A DNA stretch of 55,037 bases from Bacteroidales bacterium (lineage in GTDB: Bacteria; Bacteroidota; Bacteroidia; Bacteroidales; UBA4181), in contig JAISOY010000072.1 of NCBI GenBank assembly GCA_031275285.1, forward strand, positions 1 through 55,037, given 5' to 3'. How positions within the stretch are numbered: position 1 is the stretch's first letter; every line of letters starts with the position of its first letter. Position numbers and translations under genes: made by a program. This document shows positions 18,019 to 26,835 of the stretch, piece after piece. The notes under the pieces are model-generated. The model saw only the letters and a list, made by a program, of their open reading frames with translations, did not search any database and was not told the DNA's origin.

Positions 18019-18195
18019 ACTTTTGTAAAGTTTTACTGATTAATTTCATTAAAATAGTTTCAGGGTTATCGATAAGCACGCCAATACTTTCTTGATAACA
18101 CTGGAAAAAGCCACAAATAGCAGCTGTCAATAGATGGCTGCTTTTTTATTTTCTTTTAAATATTCCCATAGGCATCATAATTTTTGATCATTTCA

Positions 18196-19224
18196 TTATT
18201 TATAAAGTACTATTTTTCCCCCTTGTTTTTTGTATTTCAAATTTGTAGAATAACAAATAGATGTTAAAACGGACTCCAGGCTTTTATTATCGTGTTCACC
18301 GGAAATAAGGTTAAAATATGTCCCATCCTGTAAAGCAATGTTCGCCTTATAATGACGGTTGAGCATATTCACCACTTCCTGTATCGGAGTACGATGAAAG
18401 TATAAAGTCCCGCTTTTCCATAACAAATATTTTTCTGCGTCTATAGTCAATTTCTCCTTTGCCATTATTGACTTATCGTATCTTAGCTGTTCATCTTTCC
18501 CCAATAATACAGGCCCGTCTTTTACGTCAACGGATACCTTCCCTGATACTACCGAAACCAGGGCAGTAGCGTCTTCTTTATATGCCTTGACATCAAATAC
18601 AGTCCCCAGGACTTTTATTTCCATCCCATCAGTTAATACCACAAACGGCTTCGCCGGATTTGAGACCACATCGAATAAAACTTCTCCGGACATTTCAACC
18701 ATACGTTTTTCTCCAGAGAATACCGAAGGATATTTAACGATACTTCCGGCATTCAGGGAAATTTTTGTGCTATCAGGTAAAACAAAATCTTTTATCTCCC
18801 CCATTTCCGAGGAAATAGTGATATACCGGATATCCGGCTGTTGTTCTTTACCATTAAAAAGCAAATAACCAACAGGAATAAGCATGGCTAATATTACCAC
18901 TGATGCGGCAGCATAAAAATATTTACGTAACCGCCGGTGTTTTCCTAGGGACTGAGAGGTATCGGCTATCTTTGGTTTTTCGTACTTACGAATCAGTTTC
19001 TTCGCTTCTTCCCGGTATTGATTTCGAATATCTTCAGTATCCCTGAGCTTCGCATCTTCAGATAACTCCCACTCCCGTTCTGAGATCCGGTCAAACAGTG
19101 CACGATCCTCACCATTGAGCGAATCACTGATCGTAAATAAATCATCATCAGATGATTGATGATTCAAATAACGCTCCCATGCGGTATGAATATCTTTTGC
19201 CGAATTCCTAATCTTCTTTTTCAC
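18196..19224 (-). CDS. FecR-family anti-sigma factor
   Basis: The 342-residue protein has a cytoplasmic N-terminal region, one membrane segment (about 103-123, YAAASVVILAMLIPVGYLLF) and a periplasmic FecR domain with PDSTKISLNAGS and KPFVVLTDGMEIKVLGTVFDV. A C-terminal DUF4974/STN-like domain (about 265-342) includes TLYFHRTPIQEVVNMLNRHY. It should hold the ECF sigma factor until the STN domain of SusC signals glycan import. It lies between the sigma gene (86 bp from its stop) and susC (177 bp). The gap to susC has only a weak hairpin near 18117-18146 and probably the sigma-dependent susC promoter. Confidence 0.94.
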   Translation of the reverse strand: MKKKIRNSAKDIHTAWERYLNHQSSDDDLFTISDSLNGEDRALFDRISEREWELSEDAKLRDTEDIRNQYREEAKKLIRKYEKPKIADTSQSLGKHRRLRKYFYAAASVVILAMLIPVGYLLFNGKEQQPDIRYITISSEMGEIKDFVLPDSTKISLNAGSIVKYPSVFSGEKRMVEMSGEVLFDVVSNPAKPFVVLTDGMEIKVLGTVFDVKAYKEDATALVSVVSGKVSVDVKDGPVLLGKDEQLRYDKSIMAKEKLTIDAEKYLLWKSGTLYFHRTPIQEVVNMLNRHYKANIALQDGTYFNLISGEHDNKSLESVLTSICYSTNLKYKKQGGKIVLYK

Positions 19225-19310
19225 TTTTTTCCGTTCATTCTATGTGTCTAATTGTAGATACAATTTGACATTATAGTATCTAGGGGGTATGGGACGAAAA
19301 AAATTATCTA

Positions 19311-19880
19311 TTAAAAGCTAATATCCCCAAATTGTGTTAAATAGGCCTTTATTTTTTTTAGTGCAATAGAAGCATGTTCCTGTATGGTTGGCACAGATAT
19401 CTGAAGTTGTTCTGCTATTTCTTTATAAGTATAGCCATTCTCCCGGCTAAGCCTGAATATTTTTTTCTGCTGTGGCGATAATTGATCAATTGCTTCATTC
19501 AGTATTCTGGTATAGTCATTATCTAAAATCTGATATTCTGTTAAGCAATCGGTCTGCTCCTGATTATTTTTTACATATTCGACAAACCTCGAATGAACAG
19601 CATGCTGCCGCAGGGTATTATATATGCGGTTCTGAACTATTTTGTATATGTAACCCGAAAAAGATAAATCAGGTGTTAAAGAGTCCCGTGTATTCCAGAT
19701 TTGTATAAAGACATCCTGAATAAGGTCCTCAGAAGCAACACTATCTTTAAGAAAACGTTTACAGAAATATAAAAGGCGTGTTTTATATTGGGCATATAGT
19801 TCGCCGAAGGCATACTCCGAACCGTCGATTAACATTTTAATCAACTCTTTTTCTGCCTTTGATTCCGTATCCGGAACCAT
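19311..19880 (-). CDS. ECF RNA polymerase sigma factor (sus-type, FecR-linked)
   Basis: A sigma-70 ECF protein of about 189 residues. Region 2 is visible as YAFGELYAQYKTRLLYFCKRF and EDLIQDVFIQIW, and region 4 as LSPQQKKIFRLSRENGYTYKEIAEQLQIS. I chose the ATG at 19880. A TTG six codons upstream (19898) would give a slightly longer frame but adds nothing conserved. It is expected to direct transcription of the susC operon when released by the neighbouring FecR protein. Confidence 0.92.
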   Translation of the reverse strand: MVPDTESKAEKELIKMLIDGSEYAFGELYAQYKTRLLYFCKRFLKDSVASEDLIQDVFIQIWNTRDSLTPDLSFSGYIYKIVQNRIYNTLRQHAVHSRFVEYVKNNQEQTDCLTEYQILDNDYTRILNEAIDQLSPQQKKIFRLSRENGYTYKEIAEQLQISVPTIQEHASIALKKIKAYLTQFGDISF

Positions 19881-20348
19881 GTGACGTTCAATATTCAATG
19901 AATAATTCCCCCGTTAATACTAAATAATAAAGTTAATGCTTATGTTACAAATATCTGTAAAATTATTGAACTTTTACTTTATTATCAATAAAAAATAGAC
20001 CTCTGATTGATTATCTGTCGAAAATCAAGCTTTTCACTAAATATTTTTTTATTTAAAAAATCATTTTCAACATTAAAATATTTTATACGGTATGAATTAC
20101 CATTGAGTGCTAATAAAGATTTATGTGATTGGTAAACGTTTTCTTAAAAATAACACTACATTAAAATAATAATAATTTTAAGATATCTTTAATTTTCTGA
20201 TAATCTGAAACTAAAAGATCGTTTCTGAAAAATTGTAAGAAAACCATCCGATTAACAGGTCATTTTTTCACACTTTATCATAAAAATTGACAAAAATGTT
20301 TTTTATTATCGCGAAATTTTATTTTTCCATATCTTTTTTTGTGTTTTT

Positions 20349-20380
20349 CTTGCATAAAAAACTAAAAAATGGAAACTTTG
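20349..20380 (+). promoter_or_regulatory. Candidate Bacteroidota-type promoter of gdhA
   Basis: CTTG at 20349-20352 and AAACTTTG at 20373-20380 are 20 bp apart and resemble the -33 TTTG and -7 TAnnTTTG boxes. This sits about 40 bp before gdhA. The rest of the 520-bp divergent gap (19899-20420) is very AT-rich; I see no gene there. Confidence 0.4.
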
Positions 20381-20420
20381 TGCCAGAAAATTAATAATCA
20401 CTAATAAATATTTTTATACA

Positions 20421-21761
20421 ATGGATCCAAGAGTGGAAAAGTTCATGGCAAATGTAAAAGCCAAAAATCCAGGAGAATCAGAATTTCATCAGGCAGTTCA
20501 GGAAGTAGTGGAATCGTTGATTCCCTTTGTTGAAGAAAATCCCAAATACAAACATGCGAAAATTCTGGAACGGATGACTGAACCTGAACGGATAATTATT
20601 TTCCGTGTCCCCTGGATCAATGATAAAGGAGAACTGGAAATCAACCGCGGTTACCGCATTCAAATGAACAGCGCAATCGGTCCGTATAAAGGCGGAATAC
20701 GTTTCCATCCCACTGTAACCTTGAGCATTCTTAAGTTTCTTGCTTTTGAACAGGTGTTGAAAAATAGCCTTACCACACTTCCTATGGGAGGTGCAAAAGG
20801 AGGTTCCGATTTTGATCCTAAAAGGAAATCAGATAATGAAGTAATGCGTTTCTGCCAAAGCTTTATGACGGAATTATCACGCCATATCAGTGCTGATTGT
20901 GATGTCCCTGCCGGAGATATCGGTGTCGGAGGTCGTGAAGTAGGGTATTTATATGGTCAATACAAACGTATCAAAAACGAATTTACAGGAGTACTTACCG
21001 GAAAAGGCATAGAATGGGGAGGAAGTCTGATCCGTCCTGAAGCAACCGGTTATGGTACGGTTTATTTTGCTGAGGAAATGTTAAAAACCCGTGGTGAATC
21101 TATCAAAGGTAAAACAGTAGCCATTTCCGGTTCCGGCAATGTTGCCCAATATGCTGTTGAAAAATGCATTGAACTGGGTGCAAAAGTAGTTACGTTATCC
21201 GACTCCAATGGTTCTATTTATGATCCTGCCGGTATTGACCGGGCAAAACTTGATTTTGTGATGGAACTGAAAAACGAAAAACGTGGAAGGATTAAAGAAT
21301 ATGCCGAAAAATACGGATGCCAATACATGGAAGGACAACGTCCCTGGAGTGTGAAATGCGATGTTGCTATGCCCAATGCAACACAAAACGAGGTAGATGC
21401 CAATGATGCAAAAACATTGCTTGCCAATGGCTGTTTCTGCGTATCGGAAGGCGCCAACATGCCTTCAACTCCTGAAGCAGTTGAATTATTCCAAAATGCA
21501 AAAATATTGTATGCTCCCGGTAAGGCTTCAAATGCAGGAGGTGTTGCTACTTCAGGCCTGGAAATGACACAAAATTCAATGCGCTTACCCTGGTCACGCG
21601 AAGAGGTGGATGCTAAATTAAAGGGTATTATGAGGGATATTCACAATACCTGTGTAAAATACGGTAAGGATGCTTCAGGAAATGTCGATTATGTAAAAGG
21701 AGCCAATATCGGTGGATTTGTAAAAGTTGCCAATGCTATGATGGCACAAGGTTACGTATAA
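20421..21761 (+). CDS. gdhA: NADP-type glutamate dehydrogenase
   Basis: At 446 residues it has the length and motifs of the hexameric bacterial enzyme: GPYKGGIRFHP, the catalytic Lys segment LPMGGAKGGSDFDPK, CDVPAGDIGVGGREVGYLYGQY, the nucleotide-binding GSGNVAQYA and the late APGKASNAGGVATSGLEM. It reversibly aminates 2-oxoglutarate to glutamate, the main ammonia-assimilation route in Bacteroidales. A strong terminator hairpin follows it, then the diaminopimelate dehydrogenase gene, another ammonia-using enzyme. The NADP preference is inferred from the family and not proven by the sequence. Confidence 0.96.
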   Translation: MDPRVEKFMANVKAKNPGESEFHQAVQEVVESLIPFVEENPKYKHAKILERMTEPERIIIFRVPWINDKGELEINRGYRIQMNSAIGPYKGGIRFHPTVTLSILKFLAFEQVLKNSLTTLPMGGAKGGSDFDPKRKSDNEVMRFCQSFMTELSRHISADCDVPAGDIGVGGREVGYLYGQYKRIKNEFTGVLTGKGIEWGGSLIRPEATGYGTVYFAEEMLKTRGESIKGKTVAISGSGNVAQYAVEKCIELGAKVVTLSDSNGSIYDPAGIDRAKLDFVMELKNEKRGRIKEYAEKYGCQYMEGQRPWSVKCDVAMPNATQNEVDANDAKTLLANGCFCVSEGANMPSTPEAVELFQNAKILYAPGKASNAGGVATSGLEMTQNSMRLPWSREEVDAKLKGIMRDIHNTCVKYGKDASGNVDYVKGANIGGFVKVANAMMAQGYV

Positions 21762-21785
21762 AACAATTTAGGTAATAACGACGTT

Positions 21786-21817
21786 AAAGTTGAAAGCCGT
21801 TTTGGCTTTCAACTTTT
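21786..21817 (+). terminator. Rho-independent terminator after gdhA
   Basis: A 13-bp perfect stem, AAAGTTGAAAGCC (21786-21798) with 21804-21816, encloses a GTTTT loop and runs into a T-rich stretch. It lies in the 74-bp gap between gdhA and ddh, so ddh expression depends on read-through or its own promoter. Confidence 0.8.
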
Positions 21818-21835
21818 CGATTTAATAGATAATTT

Positions 21836-22744
21836 ATGACAAAAATTAGAGTAGCCGTTGTAGGATACGGCAATATAGGCAAATATTCGGTTGAAGCGAT
21901 CCAGGCTGCACCCGATATGGAACTGGCAGGAGTAATACGTCGTAAAGATTCACTGGGAACAGCCATCCCGGTAGAATTAACCGGAATCCCGGTTGTCGCT
22001 GATGTAAAAGAATTAGGGAAGGTGGATGTGGCATTGCTTTGCGGCCCTACACGCAGTATTCCTGAAACAGCCACGCAATATATTGCGATGGGTATCAATA
22101 CGGTCGATAGCTTTGATATTCATGGTGAAGCCTTATGGAACCTCCGCAAACAACTGGAGGAAGCCGGGAAAAAACACAATACCGTATCGATCATTTCTTC
22201 CGGATGGGATCCCGGCAGTGATTCAGTGGTAAGGGTACTGATGGAAGCCCTGGCTCCTAAAGGTATCACATATACCAATTTCGGGCCGGGCATGAGTATG
22301 GGGCATACAGTGGCAGCAAAATCAAAAAAAGGCGTAAAAAACGCGCTTTCGATGACTATTCCCACGGGAACAGGGGTACATCGCCGTATGGTTTATATCG
22401 AGCTGGAAGATGGTGTCGATTTCTCATCTGTTGAAAATGCCATCAAAACCGATGCTTATTTCGCCAGTGATCACACAGTAGTTACACAGGTAGATAGTGT
22501 TGACGCCCTCCTGGATATGGGACATGGAGTATTGATGGAACGTAAAGGCGTTTCAGGCATTACGCAAAACCAGTTGTTCGAATTCCGGATGAAAATCAAT
22601 AACCCTGCCCTTACGGCACAGATCATGGTGGCCTGTGGACGTGCAACCCTTCGCCAACGACCGGGAGCATATACCATGCCGGAAGTACCGGTAATGGATT
22701 TGTTACATGGAGATAGAGAAACACTTGTCAAAAAGCTGGTGTAG
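21836..22744 (+). CDS. ddh: meso-Diaminopimelate D-dehydrogenase
   Basis: The 302-residue protein begins with a Rossmann motif RVAVVGYGNIGKYSVEAI and has the Ddh-specific segments CGPTRSIPETATQYIAMG, NTVDSFDIH, SSGWDPGSDSVVRVL and GPGMSMGHTVAAK. It makes meso-diaminopimelate from tetrahydrodipicolinate and ammonia in one NADPH-dependent step, for lysine and peptidoglycan synthesis. Its position after gdhA groups two NADPH/ammonia enzymes. No irregularities are visible. Confidence 0.95.
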   Translation: MTKIRVAVVGYGNIGKYSVEAIQAAPDMELAGVIRRKDSLGTAIPVELTGIPVVADVKELGKVDVALLCGPTRSIPETATQYIAMGINTVDSFDIHGEALWNLRKQLEEAGKKHNTVSIISSGWDPGSDSVVRVLMEALAPKGITYTNFGPGMSMGHTVAAKSKKGVKNALSMTIPTGTGVHRRMVYIELEDGVDFSSVENAIKTDAYFASDHTVVTQVDSVDALLDMGHGVLMERKGVSGITQNQLFEFRMKINNPALTAQIMVACGRATLRQRPGAYTMPEVPVMDLLHGDRETLVKKLV

Positions 22745-22770
22745 ATACTTAAGAAGTCAGCATACACATC

Positions 22771-22800
22771 AAAAAAGGAATCTGAAAAGATTCCTTTTTT
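22771..22800. terminator. Bidirectional terminator between ddh and the convergent protease-like gene
   Basis: AAAAAAGGAATC (22771-22782) pairs perfectly with GATTCCTTTTTT (22789-22800) around a TGAAAA loop. The A-run and T-run on either side allow termination on both strands. Confidence 0.85.
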
Positions 22801-22830
22801 ATTTTTATATGGTGTAATATCAAGTCAAAA

Positions 22831-24354
22831 TCAATAGGTTATACCAGGGAAATCTTTTCTGGCCTGTTCCAATTGTTGATTACGTCTTTCCGAGCTTCCG
22901 AATGCATTATCGGCCAGGCTAGCAAGATCAGCTTTTGCTGCACCGCTCCAGAAGTGTACGAACTCACCCCAGTTCATTCTCCGGTCATACACTTTGGTAT
23001 TTCCGTCCATTTTGGTTGGAAAGTGCTCCGACAGTAATTTGAAAAAGCGGTTCAACACCTCACTTTTTCCATAATCCTCCCATATGGGATAAAACCAGTT
23101 TTTGAACCATTGCGTCCCTGCCTGGGGAAAATCATCAGAACCTGTCTGCATCATATCATACCAGCGTTTCGCGTGCCGGTTCATTCCCAGACCGACATAT
23201 ACGTCATAAATATATATCTCCATCCATTTACTATCACGCCATATAGGAAAAGCAGGAGATTCTCGGATACCATTACCGGCACCTTCTACAATGTGTCCTA
23301 TTTCATGGATAATAATATCCATATCGTTTCCTGTCCTGGATATCCAGGCCTGTTTGTTCAGGGAACCACAATCAATCGTATTCCTGTGATCGTGACTGGC
23401 ATCCAGATAGGTGGCAGGATGTCCCCCACTATATTTTCCGGTATGGAAAATAGCATATAAGCGTCCCTCTTCGCCAAAGGATCCGTATACTTTTTTGGTA
23501 TAGGTCCACACATTCCTGACAAAAGAAAAAGGCCAGTCCATGGAAGTATCTACATCATCGTCATAATAAACAGCAACCTGATCATCATAATATACCCTTT
23601 TTACCAACTGGTCATGTTCGAACCAATGTTCCTTCCAGGTCAACGGAGGAGCCGGCGGCATAACGATACCTTCACTTTCCATATACTCCGACCACAGATC
23701 ATCAATATTTTTACCTGTCAGTTCCGACCAGATATTGTTGGTATAAGTGTGGTCACGCATCACAATATCCAGTTGATCGATGATCTTTTTGTGCTTTTTC
23801 TCCAACCAGACAAAAAAACGGGCAGTGACCCGGTAGGCATTGGTATAATGTTGCCCGGTCCTGACATCCGGAAGCGTCCACCCGGCTTTTTCATTATTTA
23901 CACCATACTTATAACGGACATAATCAGCGATACCTTCCGTCAGCCACATAGGACCCGGAGTCCTTCCATAAGCCTGGACAATGTGCATCACTTCATGCGT
24001 TACCACATCGATATCCTCAGGGTTCTTCTTAAACCAGGCTGAAGAATATACTACCCTGTCCGAGGATGTTGCTGCAACTCCATTATAATCAGGATCAATG
24101 ATAAATGTCACTTTTTTTACAGCATTTCTATTGAACCTTTTGACCAGTTGAGGATATACTTCGAAGAAAGTTTCCTCCATTTTTTGTTTTACCTGTTGAT
24201 CAAAGGAAGCATCCTTATTGATAAAAATCAATGTAAGGCCCTTACGGGAAATAGAATCCCTGGAAACAGATGTTTGATTACCGAATACCTCAGGAAAGGA
24301 TGAACAGGTAAGCATCCAAACAGCACAAAGAAAAATAAACCGTATATTCATCAT
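22831..24354 (-). CDS. Secreted putative zinc metalloprotease: BSP-like domain plus a second HExxH domain
   Basis: The 507-residue protein has a signal peptide (about 1-25). The N-terminal half resembles the plant-type basic secretory protein (BSP) family: DPDYNGVAATS, HEVMH at 120-124 and WLTEGIADYVRYKYG, where a downstream Glu/Asp could complete a metallopeptidase site. The C-terminal half (about 260-507) contains another HEIGH at 350-354, followed by IVEGAGNGIRESPAF. Two complete HExxH motifs in one chain are unusual; the second half is not recognised as a named family. The protein is probably periplasmic or secreted. It is monocistronic and convergent with ddh. Whether one or both sites are active is unknown. 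Confidence 0.75.
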   Translation of the reverse strand: MMNIRFIFLCAVWMLTCSSFPEVFGNQTSVSRDSISRKGLTLIFINKDASFDQQVKQKMEETFFEVYPQLVKRFNRNAVKKVTFIIDPDYNGVAATSSDRVVYSSAWFKKNPEDIDVVTHEVMHIVQAYGRTPGPMWLTEGIADYVRYKYGVNNEKAGWTLPDVRTGQHYTNAYRVTARFFVWLEKKHKKIIDQLDIVMRDHTYTNNIWSELTGKNIDDLWSEYMESEGIVMPPAPPLTWKEHWFEHDQLVKRVYYDDQVAVYYDDDVDTSMDWPFSFVRNVWTYTKKVYGSFGEEGRLYAIFHTGKYSGGHPATYLDASHDHRNTIDCGSLNKQAWISRTGNDMDIIIHEIGHIVEGAGNGIRESPAFPIWRDSKWMEIYIYDVYVGLGMNRHAKRWYDMMQTGSDDFPQAGTQWFKNWFYPIWEDYGKSEVLNRFFKLLSEHFPTKMDGNTKVYDRRMNWGEFVHFWSGAAKADLASLADNAFGSSERRNQQLEQARKDFPGITY

Positions 24355-24575
24355 ATAAGTAATATTAATAAATTAGTGTCATATTCAATAATCGTAATCT
24401 ATTTGATCAATGCGATTTAAGAAAATAATAAATAGCACTGAGTACTTAATTGTAAAAATCCGCCCAAAAATACTTGATTTTTCCGATCGGCAAAATGAAT
24501 TTACTCATATCATTCCAAAAATTCGACCGGATGAAGATTTTTTCGTATCACTAAGTATACTTACCTTTATTCGTC

Positions 24576-25124
24576 ATGAATCAGGATCAGATACAATATC
24601 TTATCACTCGCTGTAAGCAAGGAGATACAAAGGCGTTCGAAACTTTGGTCATCGAATACCAACCCCTTGTTTTTCGCCTTGCTTTCAGGTTGCTATGTGA
24701 TGAAAACGAAGCAAAGGATATGGTCCAGGAAACTTTCATCAGGATATGGAAGCATCTGAACAAATATGATCCTGCATATCGATTCTCCACATGGCTGTAT
24801 AAAATTACCGGGAACCTTTGTTATGACAGGCTTCGTTCCATAAAAAGACAGATAAGGGCAAATTCTTTACCTGATCTTCCGAATGATCCCCCTTCCACGG
24901 AAAATATTGAATCTTCCCTGATCAATAAAGAATTGAAAGATTGGATCCTTTATTTTACAGATGAACTCACTCCCAAGCAAAAACTTGTCTTCACACTTTG
25001 GGATATCGAAGGATTGGTGCCTGAAGAAATAAAAGAAATAACAGGAATGTCGGCGGCCAAAATCAAGAGTAACCTCTATTTAGCAAGAAAATATATCAAA
25101 AATAAAATAGATACATTATCATGA
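24576..25124 (+). CDS. ECF RNA polymerase sigma factor (envelope-stress type)
   Basis: The 182-residue protein has region 2 (FETLVIEYQPLVFRLAFRLL, AKDMVQETFIRIWKHL, FSTWLYKITGNLCYDRLR) and region 4 (LTPKQKLVFTLWDIEGLVPEEI). Its last codons overlap the anti-sigma gene by 4 bp (ATGA, 25121-25124), so the two are translationally coupled. Unlike the first ECF gene in the window, there is no FecR or SusC gene beside it. The next gene is a lipoprotein whose upstream element recurs before the YceI gene at 52.7 kb, suggesting a small regulon. The 221-bp gap before it (24355-24575) holds no other supported gene. Confidence 0.92.
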   Translation: MNQDQIQYLITRCKQGDTKAFETLVIEYQPLVFRLAFRLLCDENEAKDMVQETFIRIWKHLNKYDPAYRFSTWLYKITGNLCYDRLRSIKRQIRANSLPDLPNDPPSTENIESSLINKELKDWILYFTDELTPKQKLVFTLWDIEGLVPEEIKEITGMSAAKIKSNLYLARKYIKNKIDTLS

Positions 25125-25504
25125 AAAGAATCACATACGATAAACTGACAGAACATCTGAAAAATACACCTCCGGTATTTGAGGACCCGGATGTTACCAG
25201 TGAGGCAATCATGAACAAAATTGCCTTCATGTCCCGAAACAGGAAAAAGATCACCATCATGCGTACGGTCGGCTGGCTATCGGGAGCAGCTGCATTTTTA
25301 CTGATTTTTCTGCTGATACAGGAAGTTATTTATCCGTACCAGACTGAAAAAACTGACCATCTTATTGTGCAGAGCATACATGAAAAAGATGATGGGGAAA
25401 AAGTCACCCGGAAAAATAAGGAAATCATTTCGTCGATCATTAAAGACAAACTGGAAAATACAGCCAGAAAAAAACAGATATATGCATCCTTACACATCAA
25501 ATAA
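25121..25504 (+). CDS. Small membrane protein, putative anti-sigma factor
   Basis: The 127-residue protein has a charged cytoplasmic N-terminus (KRITYDKLTEHLKNTPPVF), one membrane segment at about 47-70 (VGWLSGAAAFLLIFLLIQEV) and a Lys-rich C-terminal tail. The length, topology and 4-bp overlap with an ECF sigma gene fit an anti-sigma factor, though no zinc-binding HxxxCxxC motif is present. The role is therefore inferred from context. Confidence 0.75.
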   Translation: MKRITYDKLTEHLKNTPPVFEDPDVTSEAIMNKIAFMSRNRKKITIMRTVGWLSGAAAFLLIFLLIQEVIYPYQTEKTDHLIVQSIHEKDDGEKVTRKNKEIISSIIKDKLENTARKKQIYASLHIK

Positions 25505-25513
25505 TCAATCCAT

Positions 25514-25597
25514 GAAATGTCCATAAACATAATGGTATACCAACATGATGAACAAAATCGGACATTAAATGTAACCTAAAAAAATAATTTTATACAG
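25514..25597 (+). promoter_or_regulatory. Upstream element shared with the YceI gene (copy A)
   Basis: GAAATGTCCAT starts at 25514, GAACAAAAT lies at 25550-25558 and ACCTAAAAAAAT at 25574-25585, just before the lipoprotein start. The same three blocks in the same order precede the gene at 52725. GAAC followed about 17-20 bp later by (G/T)(A/G)ACC is compatible with an ECF-type promoter. Confidence 0.55.
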
Positions 25598-26707
25598 ATG
25601 AAAACCAATCACTTTTTCAGAATATGTGCGATCTCCATTTTGGGGATTTATCTGTCGTCATGTAGTACCAATTACAGGATGACCACCAGAATCAACGAAG
25701 ACGGATCGCTGGTACGAGAAATATATGCAAAAGCTGATTCCGCCTTTCTGGCGGGGGATATGACGCATAATCCTTATATGTTCAATATCGATTCAGGTTG
25801 GAGAATAGAACCGGTAAAAACGATGAATACCGATTCTGTTTCAGCATATCAGAAAGATTATTATGTGAAGATCAGCAAGAATTTTTTGTCCGTAAAAGAT
25901 CTGCCAACCGGACTGCAGTTTGACGAAATCCTGCGTCCGGTAGTGGTCCCGGACGAATCACTCCAAAAACATTTCAGATGGTTTTATACCTATTATTCCT
26001 TTAAAGGAATATATGCAAATATTTCCGGGAAAATCCCGGTATCTATCGATAGGTTCATGAATGAAGCAGAACGAAGAATGTGGTTTCAGGGCGATTTTTC
26101 CACATTTGCAGGAATGAACGGGTTTGAGATGAAAGAAGAGATGGATGAGATAGAGAAAAAATTCTGGACCTGGTATTCCTACAATATGTATGAAGCTTAT
26201 TACGATGCGATCGTATGTTTCGACAAGCAGTCGGGTAACAGTCCGTACCTGTCGAAACTTAATGAAATCAAGGAAAATATATTCCAGATATATATAAATA
26301 AAGGTACCAGCATCGAAAATTTAGATATAGAGCTTTCTGATATTGCCAAAATCCTCGACCGGCATTTGAATACCGGTTATTATTCCGAATTATGCCGTAA
26401 AAATGAGAAAGCCATCTTAGAGGTATGCGGTGAAAAGGTCAAATATATAGAAAACCTGATCAATACTTTATTTGATAAGCATATTGAATATGAACTGATC
26501 ATTCCGGGAAAAATTATCCATACCAATGCGCCATTGTCCAAACAAGACACACTGGTCTGGAAAGTCGATGCCATGCGGTTGGTTGCAGATGATTATACCA
26601 TCGTTGCAGAATCACGTATTGTTCATATATGGGCTTTTATTGTCACAACCTTTTTTGTGATCCTGGCAGTATATTGTTTTGTCAGATTAGGCCGATTGAA
26701 AAAATAA
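25598..26707 (+). CDS. Lipoprotein of unknown function with C-terminal membrane segment
   Basis: I do not recognise the family. The 369-residue protein has a lipobox (IYLSSC, Cys at 22), then a start reminiscent of bacterial lipoproteins (NYRMTTRINEDGSLVREIYAKAD), a long mixed central region, and a single C-terminal membrane helix at about 342-362 followed by a short basic tail. A lipid anchor at one end and a helix at the other is unusual and suggests an inner-membrane periplasmic protein. It follows the ECF/anti-sigma pair by 93 bp and has its own conserved upstream element, so it is a likely sigma target. Function unknown. Confidence 0.8.
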   Translation: MKTNHFFRICAISILGIYLSSCSTNYRMTTRINEDGSLVREIYAKADSAFLAGDMTHNPYMFNIDSGWRIEPVKTMNTDSVSAYQKDYYVKISKNFLSVKDLPTGLQFDEILRPVVVPDESLQKHFRWFYTYYSFKGIYANISGKIPVSIDRFMNEAERRMWFQGDFSTFAGMNGFEMKEEMDEIEKKFWTWYSYNMYEAYYDAIVCFDKQSGNSPYLSKLNEIKENIFQIYINKGTSIENLDIELSDIAKILDRHLNTGYYSELCRKNEKAILEVCGEKVKYIENLINTLFDKHIEYELIIPGKIIHTNAPLSKQDTLVWKVDAMRLVADDYTIVAESRIVHIWAFIVTTFFVILAVYCFVRLGRLKK

Positions 26708-26835
26708 TCCATCCCTGATAGCAGTTTTTCCTATTACTATTCATGCCTGTCACCATAAAAGTTTTTTATAACTGATTTAACAGTAAAAATTGGATGAAAA
26801 AGTAAATTTTGTCTGCGAATAGCACTTTTCAATTC

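Noticed and set aside
18117..18146. Terminator between the FecR and SusC genes
   Set aside because: The stem is only 6 bp with a 12-18 base loop, and the T-run lies on the opposite strand to these genes.
24410..24616. A 68-codon plus-strand frame overlapping the start of the second ECF sigma gene
   Set aside because: It overlaps the sigma gene in another frame and has no recognisable domain; the sigma reading is clearly the real one.
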